A stretch of 64,000 bases of DNA from Clostridia bacterium (GCA_029059705.1 JAIDVM010000031.1:16087-80086), one strand, 5' to 3'; positions 51,401 to 60,631 are shown, numbered from the stretch's first letter. Notes: generated by a model not told the origin, from the letters alone. Numbers and translations are program-made.

Positions 51401-53710
51401 ATGGCAAGAACTACATCACAGTCGCTTCCCTTAGTGGCGCTCCGCGGGCGCGTAATCTTCCCCGCGACAACGGTAAGCTTCGACGTAGGCAGACTGTCGT
51501 CGCTTACGGCTGTCAAAAGCGCGACGGACGGCGATTCGCGCCTTTTCGTCGTTGCGCAAAAGGACGCGGACAAAAACGAAATTTCCCCCGAGGACGTTTA
51601 CGACGCTGGCACGGTCGTGCGCTTAAAGCAGGTTACGCGTCTCCCCGGAAACAATATAAGAATAACCGTCGACGGGCTTTTCCGCGCTTCGGCAAGGACT
51701 ATTGAAGAGGTTGACCACATGCTTGTTGCCGAGGTTGACGAAATTAAAACCGTCCACGGCGACGCGACGCTCGAAGAGGCGTATTTCAGAACGGCAAAGG
51801 ACGTAATGCACGAAATCGCGCAGGGCGAATCACGCATGACGAAGGACGCGGTTGCGGCTTTGGAACGCTGTTCAGACCCCGACGAATTCGTTAATATCGC
51901 GGCAAACAGCGTAAAATGCAAGCTTGAAATAAAACAACAGCTTCTTGAAAACCCCCGCCTTATCGAAAGGTTGAGGGATTTGGACAAGGTTTTAAACGAA
52001 GAGCTTGAAATTATGCGGTTAGAGCGCAAAATCAACAACATGGTGCGCGCCAGCATAGATAAAAACCAAAAGGAATATTACCTCAGGGAGCAGTTAAAGG
52101 CAATCCATACCGAGCTCGGTGACGACGAGGAAGAGCGCGACGAGCTTGAAAGAAAAATAAAGGAAAAGCACATGCCCGAAGAGGTTGAGGAAAAGGCTTT
52201 AAAAGAGCTTTCCCGCATGTCCAAAATGCAGACCTCCTCGCCCGATTACAACGTTTTGAGAATGTACCTCGACTGGCTTTTGGATATCCCCTGGACTGAA
52301 AAAACCGAGGACACCGAAAACTTGCAGGACGCGGTTAAAATTTTAAACGAGGACCACTACGGTCTTGAAAAAATAAAGGAAAGAATAACCGAATATCTCG
52401 CCGTGTTAAAGCTCACAAACGGGCTTAACGCGCCCATACTGTGCCTTGTGGGACCCCCCGGCGTAGGCAAAACCTCAATCGCAAGCTCGGTTGCGCGCGC
52501 TTTGGGGCGCAAGTTCGTAAGAATGAGCTTGGGCGGCGTAAAGGACGAAAGCGAAATCCGCGGTCACAGAAAAACTTATATAGGCGCGCTCCCCGGCAGA
52601 ATTATCGCGGGCATGAAAAACGCGGGCTCTGTAAACCCCGTGTTCCTTTTGGACGAGGTGGACAAGCTTTCCTCGGATATGCGCGGCGACCCTGCCAGCG
52701 CGCTTTTGGAGGTTTTGGACCCCGCGCAAAATTCAACCTACCGCGACAGATATCTTGAAGTGCCCTACGATTTAAGCAAGGTTTTGTTCATAACCACCGC
52801 CAACGAGCTTTCCACCATTCCCCGCCCGCTTTTGGACAGAATGGAGGTAATAGAGCTTTCGGGCTATACCGAGGTTGAAAAGCGCGAAATCGCAAAGCGC
52901 TATTTAGTGCCCAAAAAGAGCGCGGCAAACGGCTTGAAAGAGGGCGAAATAACCTTCGACGACGGCGCAATCGACGAAATAATTTCGGGCTACACCTTAG
53001 AGGCGGGCGTAAGAAATTTAGAGCGCGAGATAGACGCGGTTTGCCGCAAGGTTGCAGTTAAGCGCGCCGAAGGCGAAACGAAAAACGAAAAAATAACCGC
53101 AAAAAAAGTGACCGAATTGCTCGGCGCAAGGCGCTTTGACAGAGATAATGCGTTAGAGGGCGACGAAGTGGGCGCGGCAACGGGGCTTGCCTGGACGGCA
53201 GTCGGCGGCACCACTTTGACGATAGAAGTTTCGGCAATGCACGGTAAGGGCGACATTTTACTTACGGGTAAATTGGGCGACGTTATGAAAGAGAGCGCAA
53301 GGGCGGCGATAAGCTACATCCGCTCGAACAGCCAAAGCTACGGCATAGAAAACGAGGCTTTCGAAAAGACGGACGTGCACATTCACGTGCCCGAGGGCGC
53401 AACCCCCAAAGACGGCCCCAGCGCGGGCATAACCATGGCGACGGCTATCCTTTCGGCGTTCACCAAAAAACCCGTTAAAAAATCCGTTGCTATGACGGGC
53501 GAAATTACCCTTAGGGGCAAGGTTCTGCCCATAGGCGGGCTTAAAGAAAAGGCGCTTGCCGCCTACCGCATAGGAGTAAAGGACGTAATTATCCCCGCCG
53601 ACAACAAAAAAGACTTGGAAGAAATCCCCGCACCCGTCCGCGAAAAACTCAATTTTATACCCGTAACCGACGTGGCAACCGTGTTCAAAACAGCCATTAT
53701 AGGCATATAA
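51401..53710 (+). CDS. lon: ATP-dependent protease Lon
   Basis: Lon degrades misfolded and regulatory proteins. The 769-residue product has the N-terminal substrate domain, a central coiled coil, the AAA+ module with G-P-P-G-V-G-K-T (about 350) and the proteolytic domain with Ser674 (D-G-P-S-A-G) and Lys717, 43 residues apart as in E. coli Lon. GAAGAGG precedes the ATG. Its stop codon is directly followed by the ATG of the next gene. Confidence 0.97.
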   Translation: MARTTSQSLPLVALRGRVIFPATTVSFDVGRLSSLTAVKSATDGDSRLFVVAQKDADKNEISPEDVYDAGTVVRLKQVTRLPGNNIRITVDGLFRASARTIEEVDHMLVAEVDEIKTVHGDATLEEAYFRTAKDVMHEIAQGESRMTKDAVAALERCSDPDEFVNIAANSVKCKLEIKQQLLENPRLIERLRDLDKVLNEELEIMRLERKINNMVRASIDKNQKEYYLREQLKAIHTELGDDEEERDELERKIKEKHMPEEVEEKALKELSRMSKMQTSSPDYNVLRMYLDWLLDIPWTEKTEDTENLQDAVKILNEDHYGLEKIKERITEYLAVLKLTNGLNAPILCLVGPPGVGKTSIASSVARALGRKFVRMSLGGVKDESEIRGHRKTYIGALPGRIIAGMKNAGSVNPVFLLDEVDKLSSDMRGDPASALLEVLDPAQNSTYRDRYLEVPYDLSKVLFITTANELSTIPRPLLDRMEVIELSGYTEVEKREIAKRYLVPKKSAANGLKEGEITFDDGAIDEIISGYTLEAGVRNLEREIDAVCRKVAVKRAEGETKNEKITAKKVTELLGARRFDRDNALEGDEVGAATGLAWTAVGGTTLTIEVSAMHGKGDILLTGKLGDVMKESARAAISYIRSNSQSYGIENEAFEKTDVHIHVPEGATPKDGPSAGITMATAILSAFTKKPVKKSVAMTGEITLRGKVLPIGGLKEKALAAYRIGVKDVIIPADNKKDLEEIPAPVREKLNFIPVTDVATVFKTAIIGI

Positions 53711-54754
53711 ATGAAAAAGCGTAAACTGTTTTACTGCGTAAACGGTTGGGTTGGCTTAGTCGGCGTGATAATAGGCGCGGGACTTCTCGCGTTTTCGGTT
53801 TGGTATCTTTCAACCACGGTTTTACTGGATATAAACTACGTCCGCACCGAGGCGACCGTCGTAGACTTTGAAGAAAGACGCGACCATATCGACGGCGCTT
53901 ACCGCTATGTTTATGCCGAAGTAGTCGAGTACGAGGTTGACGGCGAAAAATACAGAGCGACGAGCACGTTATATTCAAGCGCTCCGAATGGCAACCTCGG
54001 CAGTAAAATGACGGTTGCTTACAACCCCGCAAATCCCGCGGAATGCTTTTTTCCGTCGTCAAACTATTCGGTCGTGCCCGTTTTGTTCGTGTTGGCGGCG
54101 GGTTTTTTGGCGGCGGGAATTTTCTGCCTGTGCCTTGATAAAAAGGAAAAAAGAATGAATAAATACGAAAACGCCAAATTTATCACAAGCGCGGCGTCGC
54201 CCTCGCAGTTTTTAAAGACGGATAAACCTATTATCGCAATAAGCGGCAGGTCAAACGTCGGCAAATCAAGCTTTATAAACCTGCTTGCGGGCAGAAAACA
54301 GCTTGCGCGCGTTTCAAAGGAGCCGGGGCGCACCCGTCTTATAAATTACTTCGATTACGGCGACTTTATCCTTGCCGATTTGCCGGGTTACGGCTTTGCA
54401 AAAGTCAGCAAGGAAGAAAAACTTAAATGGGCGCGCCTTTTGGACGAATTTTTTGCCGAAGAGGGGCACATATGCCACGTTTTAGCCCTTGTCGACAGCC
54501 GCCACGAGCCCACCGCCGACGATATCCAAATGGTGGAGTTTTTATATTCCAAAATAATACCTTTTACTGTAATCGCCACAAAGGCGGACAAAATTTCAAA
54601 AGCCGAAGGGGCGCGCAGCAAAGTAAGAATTGCCGCCGCTTTAAAGTGCGGAGCCGACGACGTTATTTTAACCTCGTCGCAAAAGCGCACGGGGCTTGAA
54701 AGCGTAATAAAAAGATTACAAAACGTAATTACATACGGAGAAGAAAATGCCTGA
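53711..54754 (+). CDS. engB: DUF3592 membrane domain fused to ribosome-biogenesis GTPase EngB
   Basis: The 347-residue frame joins two units. Residues 1-145 are a DUF3592-like module: a helix (about 12-35), an external beta segment and a second helix (about 121-142). Residues 149-347 are a complete EngB/YsxC GTPase, needed for 50S assembly in relatives, with G1 G-R-S-N-V-G-K-S-S, G3 D-L-P-G-Y-G, G4 T-K-A-D and G5 T-S-S. EngB is normally about 195 residues and soluble. An internal ATG at 54155 begins M-N-K-Y-E-N-A-K-F, like a native EngB start, and AAGGAA lies six bases upstream, so the cell may make both forms. No stop separates the two parts. Confidence 0.85.
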   Translation: MKKRKLFYCVNGWVGLVGVIIGAGLLAFSVWYLSTTVLLDINYVRTEATVVDFEERRDHIDGAYRYVYAEVVEYEVDGEKYRATSTLYSSAPNGNLGSKMTVAYNPANPAECFFPSSNYSVVPVLFVLAAGFLAAGIFCLCLDKKEKRMNKYENAKFITSAASPSQFLKTDKPIIAISGRSNVGKSSFINLLAGRKQLARVSKEPGRTRLINYFDYGDFILADLPGYGFAKVSKEEKLKWARLLDEFFAEEGHICHVLALVDSRHEPTADDIQMVEFLYSKIIPFTVIATKADKISKAEGARSKVRIAAALKCGADDVILTSSQKRTGLESVIKRLQNVITYGEENA

Positions 54755-55469
54755 ATTTTTAAAAACACCCGCGGGGCACGCAGTACTCGGCGTAATAATC
54801 GCGGTTGTGCTCATAATTTTTATCGACCTCAATTACAGGTTTTTCATGAAGGCGGTTTTAGACTTTCTGTTTGCGCTTCTTGCAACTGTAATTCTCTTGT
54901 TTCCGCTTATTGTTCCCCTTGCAATAATTTCAAAAGTGAGGGCGGGGCAAACGTTTGAAAACACTCCGTATATAGGCGTTAAGGGCAAAATAATCCGCCT
55001 TAAAACCTTTGCGGGCGTAAAGTGCGGCTTAAAATATATCCCGCGGCTTTTCGATGTTATGGGCGGCAAATTAAGCTTTGTAGGCGTAAAACCTTTAAAG
55101 GTTTCCGACGGCGCTTTAATTTCCGACGAACACCTTTCGCGTTTTAACGCGCGCTCTGGGCTTGTGTGCCATTTAGCGCTTAAAGGCGACGAAAATTTAA
55201 CTTACGAAGAGATGTTCGCCTTGGACGAACGCTATGCGAAAAAGCGCGAACTGTTCACCGATTTGTTCATCTTAATAAAAACCGCCGTGTTAAAAATCCG
55301 CGGCGAGGGCAAAAGCTATTTCGGCGAAGCCGCAAAAATGAGCTACGGTGAGGCTCTGTTAGCCCGCGGCGAAATAAAGGCGGAGGACTTAACCCGTGCC
55401 GAAGAGTATGGCAACGACGCCGTTGCCGAAGCGGATAAAACGGCGGAATTCCGCAAAAAACGCATATAA
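54747..55469 (+). CDS. Degenerate phosphoglycosyl transferase homologue (Bac_transf family)
   Basis: The 240-residue product resembles monotopic sugar-phosphate transferases of the undecaprenyl-phosphate type: an N-terminal helix pair ending K-A-V-L-D-F-L-F-A-L-L-A-T-V, the segment K-I-I-R-L-K-T-F in place of the usual K-F-R-S-M, and L-S-F-V-G-V-K-P-L in place of L-S-L-V-G-P-R-P-L. The catalytic D-E before L-P-Q is replaced by Lys96-Tyr97, so it is probably not an active transferase of the known mechanism. A further 100-residue tail is charged. It overlaps engB by 8 nt and has GGAGAAG. Its stop lies inside palindromic element copy 3. Confidence 0.7.
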   Translation: MPEFLKTPAGHAVLGVIIAVVLIIFIDLNYRFFMKAVLDFLFALLATVILLFPLIVPLAIISKVRAGQTFENTPYIGVKGKIIRLKTFAGVKCGLKYIPRLFDVMGGKLSFVGVKPLKVSDGALISDEHLSRFNARSGLVCHLALKGDENLTYEEMFALDERYAKKRELFTDLFILIKTAVLKIRGEGKSYFGEAAKMSYGEALLARGEIKAEDLTRAEEYGNDAVAEADKTAEFRKKRI

Positions 55470-55578
55470 GCTACGCATAACGTTGTCGTGCTTGCGTTTT
55501 CCTCGGGTCATGTACTTCATTGTACACTCCCCGTCGTCGAGCCGCGCACTCCTCGTTCTGCTTGCTTCTCTGCGTTTT
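55457..55578 (+). repeat. Palindromic element family 1, copy 3
   Basis: AAAACGCA (55457-55464) pairs with TGCGTTTT (55571-55578). The central hairpin is TGTAC-TTCAT-TGTACA type (55510-55525), then CTCC. The preceding gene's stop codon is within the left arm. Confidence 0.75.
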
Positions 55579-55624
55579 AGGGTCACGCAATTAGCTTCAC
55601 AATAAATAATTTAAGGTAAATGAT

Positions 55625-56776
55625 ATGTCAAAGTGGGTAACATTTTGGGGCAACGCAACTTCGGTTGCCGACCGCCGCCCCGAAACCTACGCAAAAAACT
55701 TAACCTTGCGCTACCCGATAAGCTGCCCGTTCGGCGGCAATTCGATAAGGCTTCACTTTTCCAACTTTTGCGGAACGGAGCCCGTTACGCTGTCGCAAGT
55801 CACCGTTGCCCCCGCAATATCCCGCCGCGAAATCAATTTAAAGGACGCGGCTTTAGTCACTTTTTCGGGCAAGGAAAGCGTAACCATTCCCGCCGGCGAA
55901 GAAATTTTTTCCGACGAAATCAGCTTTCGCGTAAAGCCGCTCGGCACAATTTCGGTTAGCTTTTATTTAAAGGATTTCACGCAAATGCGCTCTGCGGTGG
56001 TAATAACGGGGCCGCTTTCGGGCGGGTTTTATTCCGTAGGCAACCAAACTCTTGCCTCGGTTCTGCCTTTAAACCAAACGCGCACCACGCAAACTTATTA
56101 CTTTTTCACTGGTGCGGACGTTTTAACCGAAGATAAAAACCGCGCCGTTATCTGCTACGGCGATTCGATAACCTCGCAAAGCTGGCCCGACGAGCTGCAA
56201 CTGCTTTGCAATGCCGACCCTTACAACCAAACGGCGGTTATACGCCGCGCGGCAAGCGGAACGCGGGTTTTGCGCGAATACAGCTGCATAACCTACGAAA
56301 GCTACGGGCTTTGCGGAAAGCGCCGTTTCAAGCGTGAAATTTCCACAGTAAGCGGCGCCGATACTGTTATAATTCAGCAAGGCATAAACGACATTATCCA
56401 CCCCGTGGGCACGGAAGTAAATCCTTTCCGTCCCATGTCCGATTTGCCCACGGCAAAAGAGCTTGAAGAGGGGCTTGCCTATTACATACGAACGGCGAAA
56501 AGCCGCGGCTTAAAAACCCTTGTCGGCACGCTTTTGCCCATTTTCGGCTGGCGCACCTACGCGCCCTTCCGCGAGGATTTAAAGGAAGAGATAAACGCGT
56601 GGCTCAGGGGTAACTGCGGAGCCGACGGCTTAATCGACTTTGACAAGGCTTTGCGCTCCGAAAAAGACGCGCGCGCCTTTAAACAAGGCTTTGACAGCGG
56701 CGACCACTTGCACCCGAGCGAAGATGCCTACAAACAAATGGCTGTCGCCGCATTTGATAAAATAAAACTAATATAA
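55625..56776 (+). CDS. SGNH/GDSL-type hydrolase
   Basis: The 383-residue enzyme should hydrolyse an ester, perhaps on a polysaccharide. An N-terminal beta domain (about 1-155) precedes the SGNH domain: block I G-D-S-I-T (Ser181), block III G-I-N-D (about 266), and block V with D-H-L-H-P-S (His near 360). No signal peptide is seen, so it is probably cytoplasmic. It follows element copy 3 and is 12 nt before the next hydrolase gene. Confidence 0.88.
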   Translation: MSKWVTFWGNATSVADRRPETYAKNLTLRYPISCPFGGNSIRLHFSNFCGTEPVTLSQVTVAPAISRREINLKDAALVTFSGKESVTIPAGEEIFSDEISFRVKPLGTISVSFYLKDFTQMRSAVVITGPLSGGFYSVGNQTLASVLPLNQTRTTQTYYFFTGADVLTEDKNRAVICYGDSITSQSWPDELQLLCNADPYNQTAVIRRAASGTRVLREYSCITYESYGLCGKRRFKREISTVSGADTVIIQQGINDIIHPVGTEVNPFRPMSDLPTAKELEEGLAYYIRTAKSRGLKTLVGTLLPIFGWRTYAPFREDLKEEINAWLRGNCGADGLIDFDKALRSEKDARAFKQGFDSGDHLHPSEDAYKQMAVAAFDKIKLI

Positions 56777-56788
56777 TCGAGGTTAAAA

Positions 56789-57709
56789 ATGCAGGATATT
56801 TTTTACCCTTCCAAGGACGGAAAGAACACCATTCACGCCGTAATCTGGCAGCCCGAGTGCAAGCCTAAGGGCGTGGTTCAGATTATTCACGGCATGTGCG
56901 AATACGCCGCGCGTTACGCACCCTTTGCAAAATTCCTCAACTTAAACGGCTATATCGTCGTTGCCGACGACCACCTCGGTCACGGAAAATCGGCTAAAAC
57001 CGAGCAAGACCTCGGCTATTTTAACGACGCGCACGATTATTCCGTAGTGGTGGAGGACATACACGAGTTAAAGCTAACCGTCCAAAAAACCACGGGCGAT
57101 TTGCCTTGGTTCGTTCTCGGGCACAGCATGGGCTCGTTTTTCTGCCGCAAATACATTTCGCTCTACGGTTCCGAGTTTAAGGCGGCGGTAATAATGGGCA
57201 GCGGCTTTAAATCCAAAGCAACCTTAAATACCGCGCTTTTTGCGGTTAAATTAAACGCGCTTTTCTGCGGCTGGCGAAACAGAAGCAAGCTTATCAAAAA
57301 GCTTGCTTTCGGTTCGTACAACAAAAAATTCAAGCCCGCAAAAACCGAAAACGACTGGCTTTCGAAAGACCCTGAAAACGTAACCGCTTACGAGACCGAC
57401 CCCCTGTGCGGTTTCAGCTTTACGAATAACGGTTATTATATTCTGTTTTCCGTTATCAAGCAGGCTTGCTCCAAAAAGGTAATTGCCGCCGTCCCCAAAA
57501 ATTTGCCCGTCTTTTTCGTTGCGGGTGACAGCGACCCCGTAGGCGATTACGGCAAGGGCGTTAAAAAGGCATACGAAAAGTTTAAAAAAGCCGGCGTTGA
57601 AAACGTGAGCATCGCCCTCTATGAGGAAGGCCGCCACGAAATTTTAAACGACTTTTGCAAAGAACAGGTGCAATCTGACGTAATCGACTTTTACGACAGC
57701 AATTTATAA
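56789..57709 (+). CDS. Alpha/beta hydrolase, monoacylglycerol lipase-like
   Basis: The 306-residue enzyme has an oxyanion loop I-H-G-M, nucleophile Ser113 in G-H-S-M-G, Asp in A-G-D-S-D-P-V near residue 252 and His in G-R-H-E near residue 287, the pattern of the S33-type lysophospholipase/monoacylglycerol lipase group. A lid region spans about 145-215. It has no signal peptide. The stop overlaps element copy 4. Confidence 0.9.
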   Translation: MQDIFYPSKDGKNTIHAVIWQPECKPKGVVQIIHGMCEYAARYAPFAKFLNLNGYIVVADDHLGHGKSAKTEQDLGYFNDAHDYSVVVEDIHELKLTVQKTTGDLPWFVLGHSMGSFFCRKYISLYGSEFKAAVIMGSGFKSKATLNTALFAVKLNALFCGWRNRSKLIKKLAFGSYNKKFKPAKTENDWLSKDPENVTAYETDPLCGFSFTNNGYYILFSVIKQACSKKVIAAVPKNLPVFFVAGDSDPVGDYGKGVKKAYEKFKKAGVENVSIALYEEGRHEILNDFCKEQVQSDVIDFYDSNL

Positions 57710-57827
57710 AACGCATATAAGCTGCGCATAACTTTGTCAAGCTGCGGCAACTTTCAGTCGTTTACGCCTTAGTAAACTCCTTCAAGTTTTCCTCGCTTTC
57801 CTCGTTCTGCTTGCTTCTCTGCGTTTT
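57708..57827 (+). repeat. Palindromic element family 1, copy 4
   Basis: AAAACGCA (57708-57715) pairs with TGCGTTTT (57820-57827). Centre: GTTTAC-GCCTTA-GTAAAC, then CTCC. Very close to copy 5 at both ends and different in the centre. Confidence 0.8.
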
Positions 57828-57855
57828 AAGCTTTTCTGCATCGGTTTCCGCAATT

Positions 57856-57917
57856 TTGTCATTCTGAGCATAGCGAAGAATCTCAAAAAAGATGTTTCGC
57901 AGCGCTCAACATGACAA
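57856..57917. repeat. Dispersed TGTCATTCTGAG repeat, full palindromic copy
   Basis: The left arm TTGTCATTCTGAGCATAGCG faces the right arm CGCAGCGCTCAACATGACAA, making an imperfect palindrome of 62 nt with an A-rich centre. This is the clearest full-length unit. Confidence 0.85.
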
Positions 57918-57953
57918 TTAAAAGCTCAACATTACAAACAAATTAGTTTAACC

Positions 57954-58718
57954 ATGATAGAAAGATTTTCAGTTACAATTCCCGCGCTCACGGGCGAAAA
58001 GGAGCGCACGGCTTACGTTTATCTACCCGCGGGCTACGGCGAAACGGAAAAGCGTTATCCCGTACTGTATATGTTCGACGGACACAACCTCTTTTCGGAC
58101 GAAGAGGCAACCTTCGGCAAGTGCTGGGGGCTTGAAGATTATCTCGATAAAACGCAAACCCCGCTCATCGTTGCCGCCGTCGAGTGCAACCACCAGGGGC
58201 ACGAACGCTTAAAGGAATACACGCCCGAAAGCTTCACCTTTAAAGACGGCGCTTACATAAAAGCCAAGGGCAAAAAATATATGGACTGGCTCGTAAAAGA
58301 GTTTAAGCCGTTTATTGACGAAAATTATTTAACTTTGCCAATGCGTGAAGACACCGCAATCGCAGGTAGCTCCATGGGCGGGCTTATGACGCTTTTTGCG
58401 CTTTGCAAATACGGCAAAACCTTTTCCCGCGGCGCCGCGCTTTCGCCAAGCCTTTGGGTGAACGGCGGCAAAACGGCAGGCGGTTTAATCGAAAAGGCAA
58501 GCTTTAAAAAGGACGTAAAAATTTATCTCGACTACGGCAGTAAAGAATTTTCAAACCACGAAGAGCAGAAAGAGGCGTTTTCAAAGGCGTGCGCCGCGCT
58601 CATTTTAAAGGGCGCAAACGTAACCTGCCGCGTCGTCGAAGGCGGCACCCACAGCGAAGCCTCGTGGGAAAGGCAAATTCCTTTCTTTATGTCGGCTTTG
58701 GGCTTCTTCCCAAATTAA
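57954..58718 (+). CDS. Alpha/beta hydrolase of the esterase D/enterochelin esterase-like group
   Basis: The 254-residue enzyme has Y-P-V-L-Y-M-F-D-G-H-N-L-F near the start, the nucleophile Ser140 in G-S-S-M-G-G, an Asp near residue 180 and His in G-G-T-H-S-E-A-S-W near residue 234. This is the putative-esterase (COG2819-type) pattern. No signal peptide. It lies between two palindromic elements; no good Shine-Dalgarno is visible, so expression may be low or the start uncertain. Confidence 0.85.
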   Translation: MIERFSVTIPALTGEKERTAYVYLPAGYGETEKRYPVLYMFDGHNLFSDEEATFGKCWGLEDYLDKTQTPLIVAAVECNHQGHERLKEYTPESFTFKDGAYIKAKGKKYMDWLVKEFKPFIDENYLTLPMREDTAIAGSSMGGLMTLFALCKYGKTFSRGAALSPSLWVNGGKTAGGLIEKASFKKDVKIYLDYGSKEFSNHEEQKEAFSKACAALILKGANVTCRVVEGGTHSEASWERQIPFFMSALGFFPN

Positions 58719-58863
58719 AAAACGCATATAAGCAGCGCATAACTTTGTCAAGCTGCGGCAACCCTCAGTAAGGCTTTCAGCCTTCGGTACGACACATACG
58801 CCTTAGTATGCTCCTTTGGGTTTTCCTCGCTTTCCTTGTTCTGCTTGCTTCTCTGCGTTTTTA
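58717..58863 (+). repeat. Palindromic element family 1, copy 5
   Basis: AAAAAACGCA (58717-58726) pairs with TGCGTTTTT (58854-58862). Centre: CATAC-GCCTTA-GTATG, then CTCC. It is longer than the other copies owing to an extra GGCTTTCAGCC hairpin-like insertion near 58772. Confidence 0.8.
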
Positions 58864-58918
58864 GTAATAGTGACTTCGGCAATCAATTTTCTTAAAAAAT
58901 AAACTCGGAGGGTTTATC

Positions 58919-60106
58919 ATGAAAAATTTTATCTTTATTTCCCCGAATTTCCCCGAAAACTACTGGAAATTCTGCCGCGAACTCAAAAACAACGGGTTCC
59001 GCGTGCTCGGTATAGGCGACTGTCCTTACGACAACCTCACCTATGAGCTTAAAAACTCCCTGCACGAGTATTACAGAGTAAACACGCTGGAAAATTACGA
59101 CGAAGTTTACCGCGCCGTCGCTTTCTTTTCGTTCAAGTACGGCAAGATAGATTTTATCGAAAGCAACAACGAATACTGGCTTGAACGCGACGCCGCTTTG
59201 CGTACCGAATTCAACGTTGAAGGCTTTAAAAACAAAGACGTCAAAAAAATCAAGCTGAAATCGCAGATGAAGCGCTATTACAAAAAAGCGGGCGTGCCCG
59301 TTGCGCGCCACTATGTGGTAAAATCGCTTGCCGGCTGCCAAAAGTTTATCGACAAGGTCGGCTATCCCGTAATCGTCAAGCCCGACAACGGCGTGGGCGC
59401 CAACGACACGCATAAATTAAAGAACGAAGAGGAGCTTAAAACGTTCCTCAAAACCAAACTTCCCGTTTCTTATATTATGGAAGAATATATCGACGGCGAA
59501 GTGGTAACCTACGACGCGATAATCGACAGTAAGGGCAACGCCATATTCGAAAGCGGCAACATAACCCCGCACTCTTTAATGGACGTCGTCAACGAAAACG
59601 GCAACAGTATGTTTTACATAGTAAACGGGCTTGCCCCCGACGTGCGCGCGGCGGGCGAAAAAACGGTTAAAGCCTTCGGTGTAAAAAGCCGCTTCGTCCA
59701 TTTTGAGTTTTTCCGCCTTTTGTCAAACCAGCACATAGGCAAAAAGGGCGATATCGTCGCGCTTGAAGTAAACATGCGCCCTTGCGGCGGTATTGCGCCC
59801 GATATGTTAAACTACGCAAACAGCACCGACGTTTATAAAATCTGGGCGGACATGTGCGCTTACGACAGCACGCTCGTGCCGCTTGGCGAAAAATATTTCT
59901 GCGGCTTTGCGGGACGCCGCGACGGCAGGGACTTTTTCTATCACGAGCAGGACATCGTCGATAAGTATAAAAACAACTTAAAGGTTGTGGGCAGGGTTCC
60001 TCAGGCGCTTTCGGGCGCAATGGGCAACGTGATGTACATTGCCAACTTCAAAACCGAAGAGGAATTAAACAGCTTCTACTCCGACGTCTTAAAAGAAAAA
60101 AATTAA
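58919..60106 (+). CDS. ATP-grasp family enzyme
   Basis: The 395-residue product has an N-terminal pre-ATP-grasp domain (about 1-105), the lid with Y-P-V-I-V-K-P-D-N-G-V-G-A (about 145-160), Y-I-M-E-E-Y-I-D-G-E in the ATP-binding subdomain, and E-V-N-M-R-P-C-G-G with the metal-binding Glu and Asn near residue 285. Such enzymes join a carboxylate to an amine or similar nucleophile via acyl phosphate; the substrate cannot be told. The Shine-Dalgarno CGGAGGG is strong, and a terminator follows. Confidence 0.85.
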   Translation: MKNFIFISPNFPENYWKFCRELKNNGFRVLGIGDCPYDNLTYELKNSLHEYYRVNTLENYDEVYRAVAFFSFKYGKIDFIESNNEYWLERDAALRTEFNVEGFKNKDVKKIKLKSQMKRYYKKAGVPVARHYVVKSLAGCQKFIDKVGYPVIVKPDNGVGANDTHKLKNEEELKTFLKTKLPVSYIMEEYIDGEVVTYDAIIDSKGNAIFESGNITPHSLMDVVNENGNSMFYIVNGLAPDVRAAGEKTVKAFGVKSRFVHFEFFRLLSNQHIGKKGDIVALEVNMRPCGGIAPDMLNYANSTDVYKIWADMCAYDSTLVPLGEKYFCGFAGRRDGRDFFYHEQDIVDKYKNNLKVVGRVPQALSGAMGNVMYIANFKTEEELNSFYSDVLKEKN

Positions 60107-60113
60107 CTTTAAT

Positions 60114-60156
60114 AAAAAACTCCCGCCGCGAAACTTTTCGCGGCGGGAGTTTTTTA
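60114..60156 (+). terminator. Strong terminator after the ATP-grasp gene
   Basis: An approximately 18-bp stem centred on CTCCCGCCGCGAAA and its complement, with A and T runs on both sides; also usable by the minus-strand gene ending at 60168. Confidence 0.9.
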
Positions 60157-60167
60157 TGTGCGTTAAA

Positions 60168-60593
60168 TCATCTAAAAGTCAAATCGGCATATGTAAATCC
60201 CGAAGTAGAGGTATAAAGTAACGAAATTTCTCCGTTTTTGATTTTGAACTCATTCCAAGGCAAAAAAGTATAGTAATATTGACCGCCCGACGAATTACTC
60301 TGCAATTTAAAAGTCGAGTCGTATTCGTTCCAAGTTCCGTCGTCATAAACAACGTGTACTAAAATTTTTCCACCCGCAATGCAGCCGTTTTCTTCTCTCG
60401 TATCAGATAAAACTATATAGGAATCGGTCGTTACATAAAAAAGTCCATATCCGATAGCCGAGGCTCTCGTTCTTTCCGTAAGATAATATTTTTTTGCTTC
60501 GCCACCGTTAAAGGCGGGTATAATTACAAAAATAATACACGCAATAATGGCAACGCCGATAACTATACCCCAAAATTTCTTATTTTTCAGCAT
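60168..60593 (-). CDS. Membrane-anchored small extracytoplasmic protein
   Basis: The 141-residue product has one N-terminal helix (about 7-28) and a beta-rich external domain with repeated Tyr and Trp (Y-G-L-F-Y-V-T-T-D-S-Y-I-V-L-S and D-G-T-W-N-E-Y-D). The ATG at 60593 has CAGGAG; an upstream frame extension to 60692 runs through the promoter and is not used. It is divergent from an XRE regulator, which may control it. Function unknown. Confidence 0.65.
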   Translation of the reverse strand: MLKNKKFWGIVIGVAIIACIIFVIIPAFNGGEAKKYYLTERTRASAIGYGLFYVTTDSYIVLSDTREENGCIAGGKILVHVVYDDGTWNEYDSTFKLQSNSSGGQYYYTFLPWNEFKIKNGEISLLYTSTSGFTYADLTFR

Positions 60594-60631
60594 TTGTAAT
60601 ACTCCTGAGAAATATTTATGTGTATAAACAA

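Noticed and set aside
54155..54157. Splitting the DUF3592 and EngB parts into two separate genes
   Set aside because: The frame is continuous with no stop between them, so one CDS is reported and the internal start is given as a finding.
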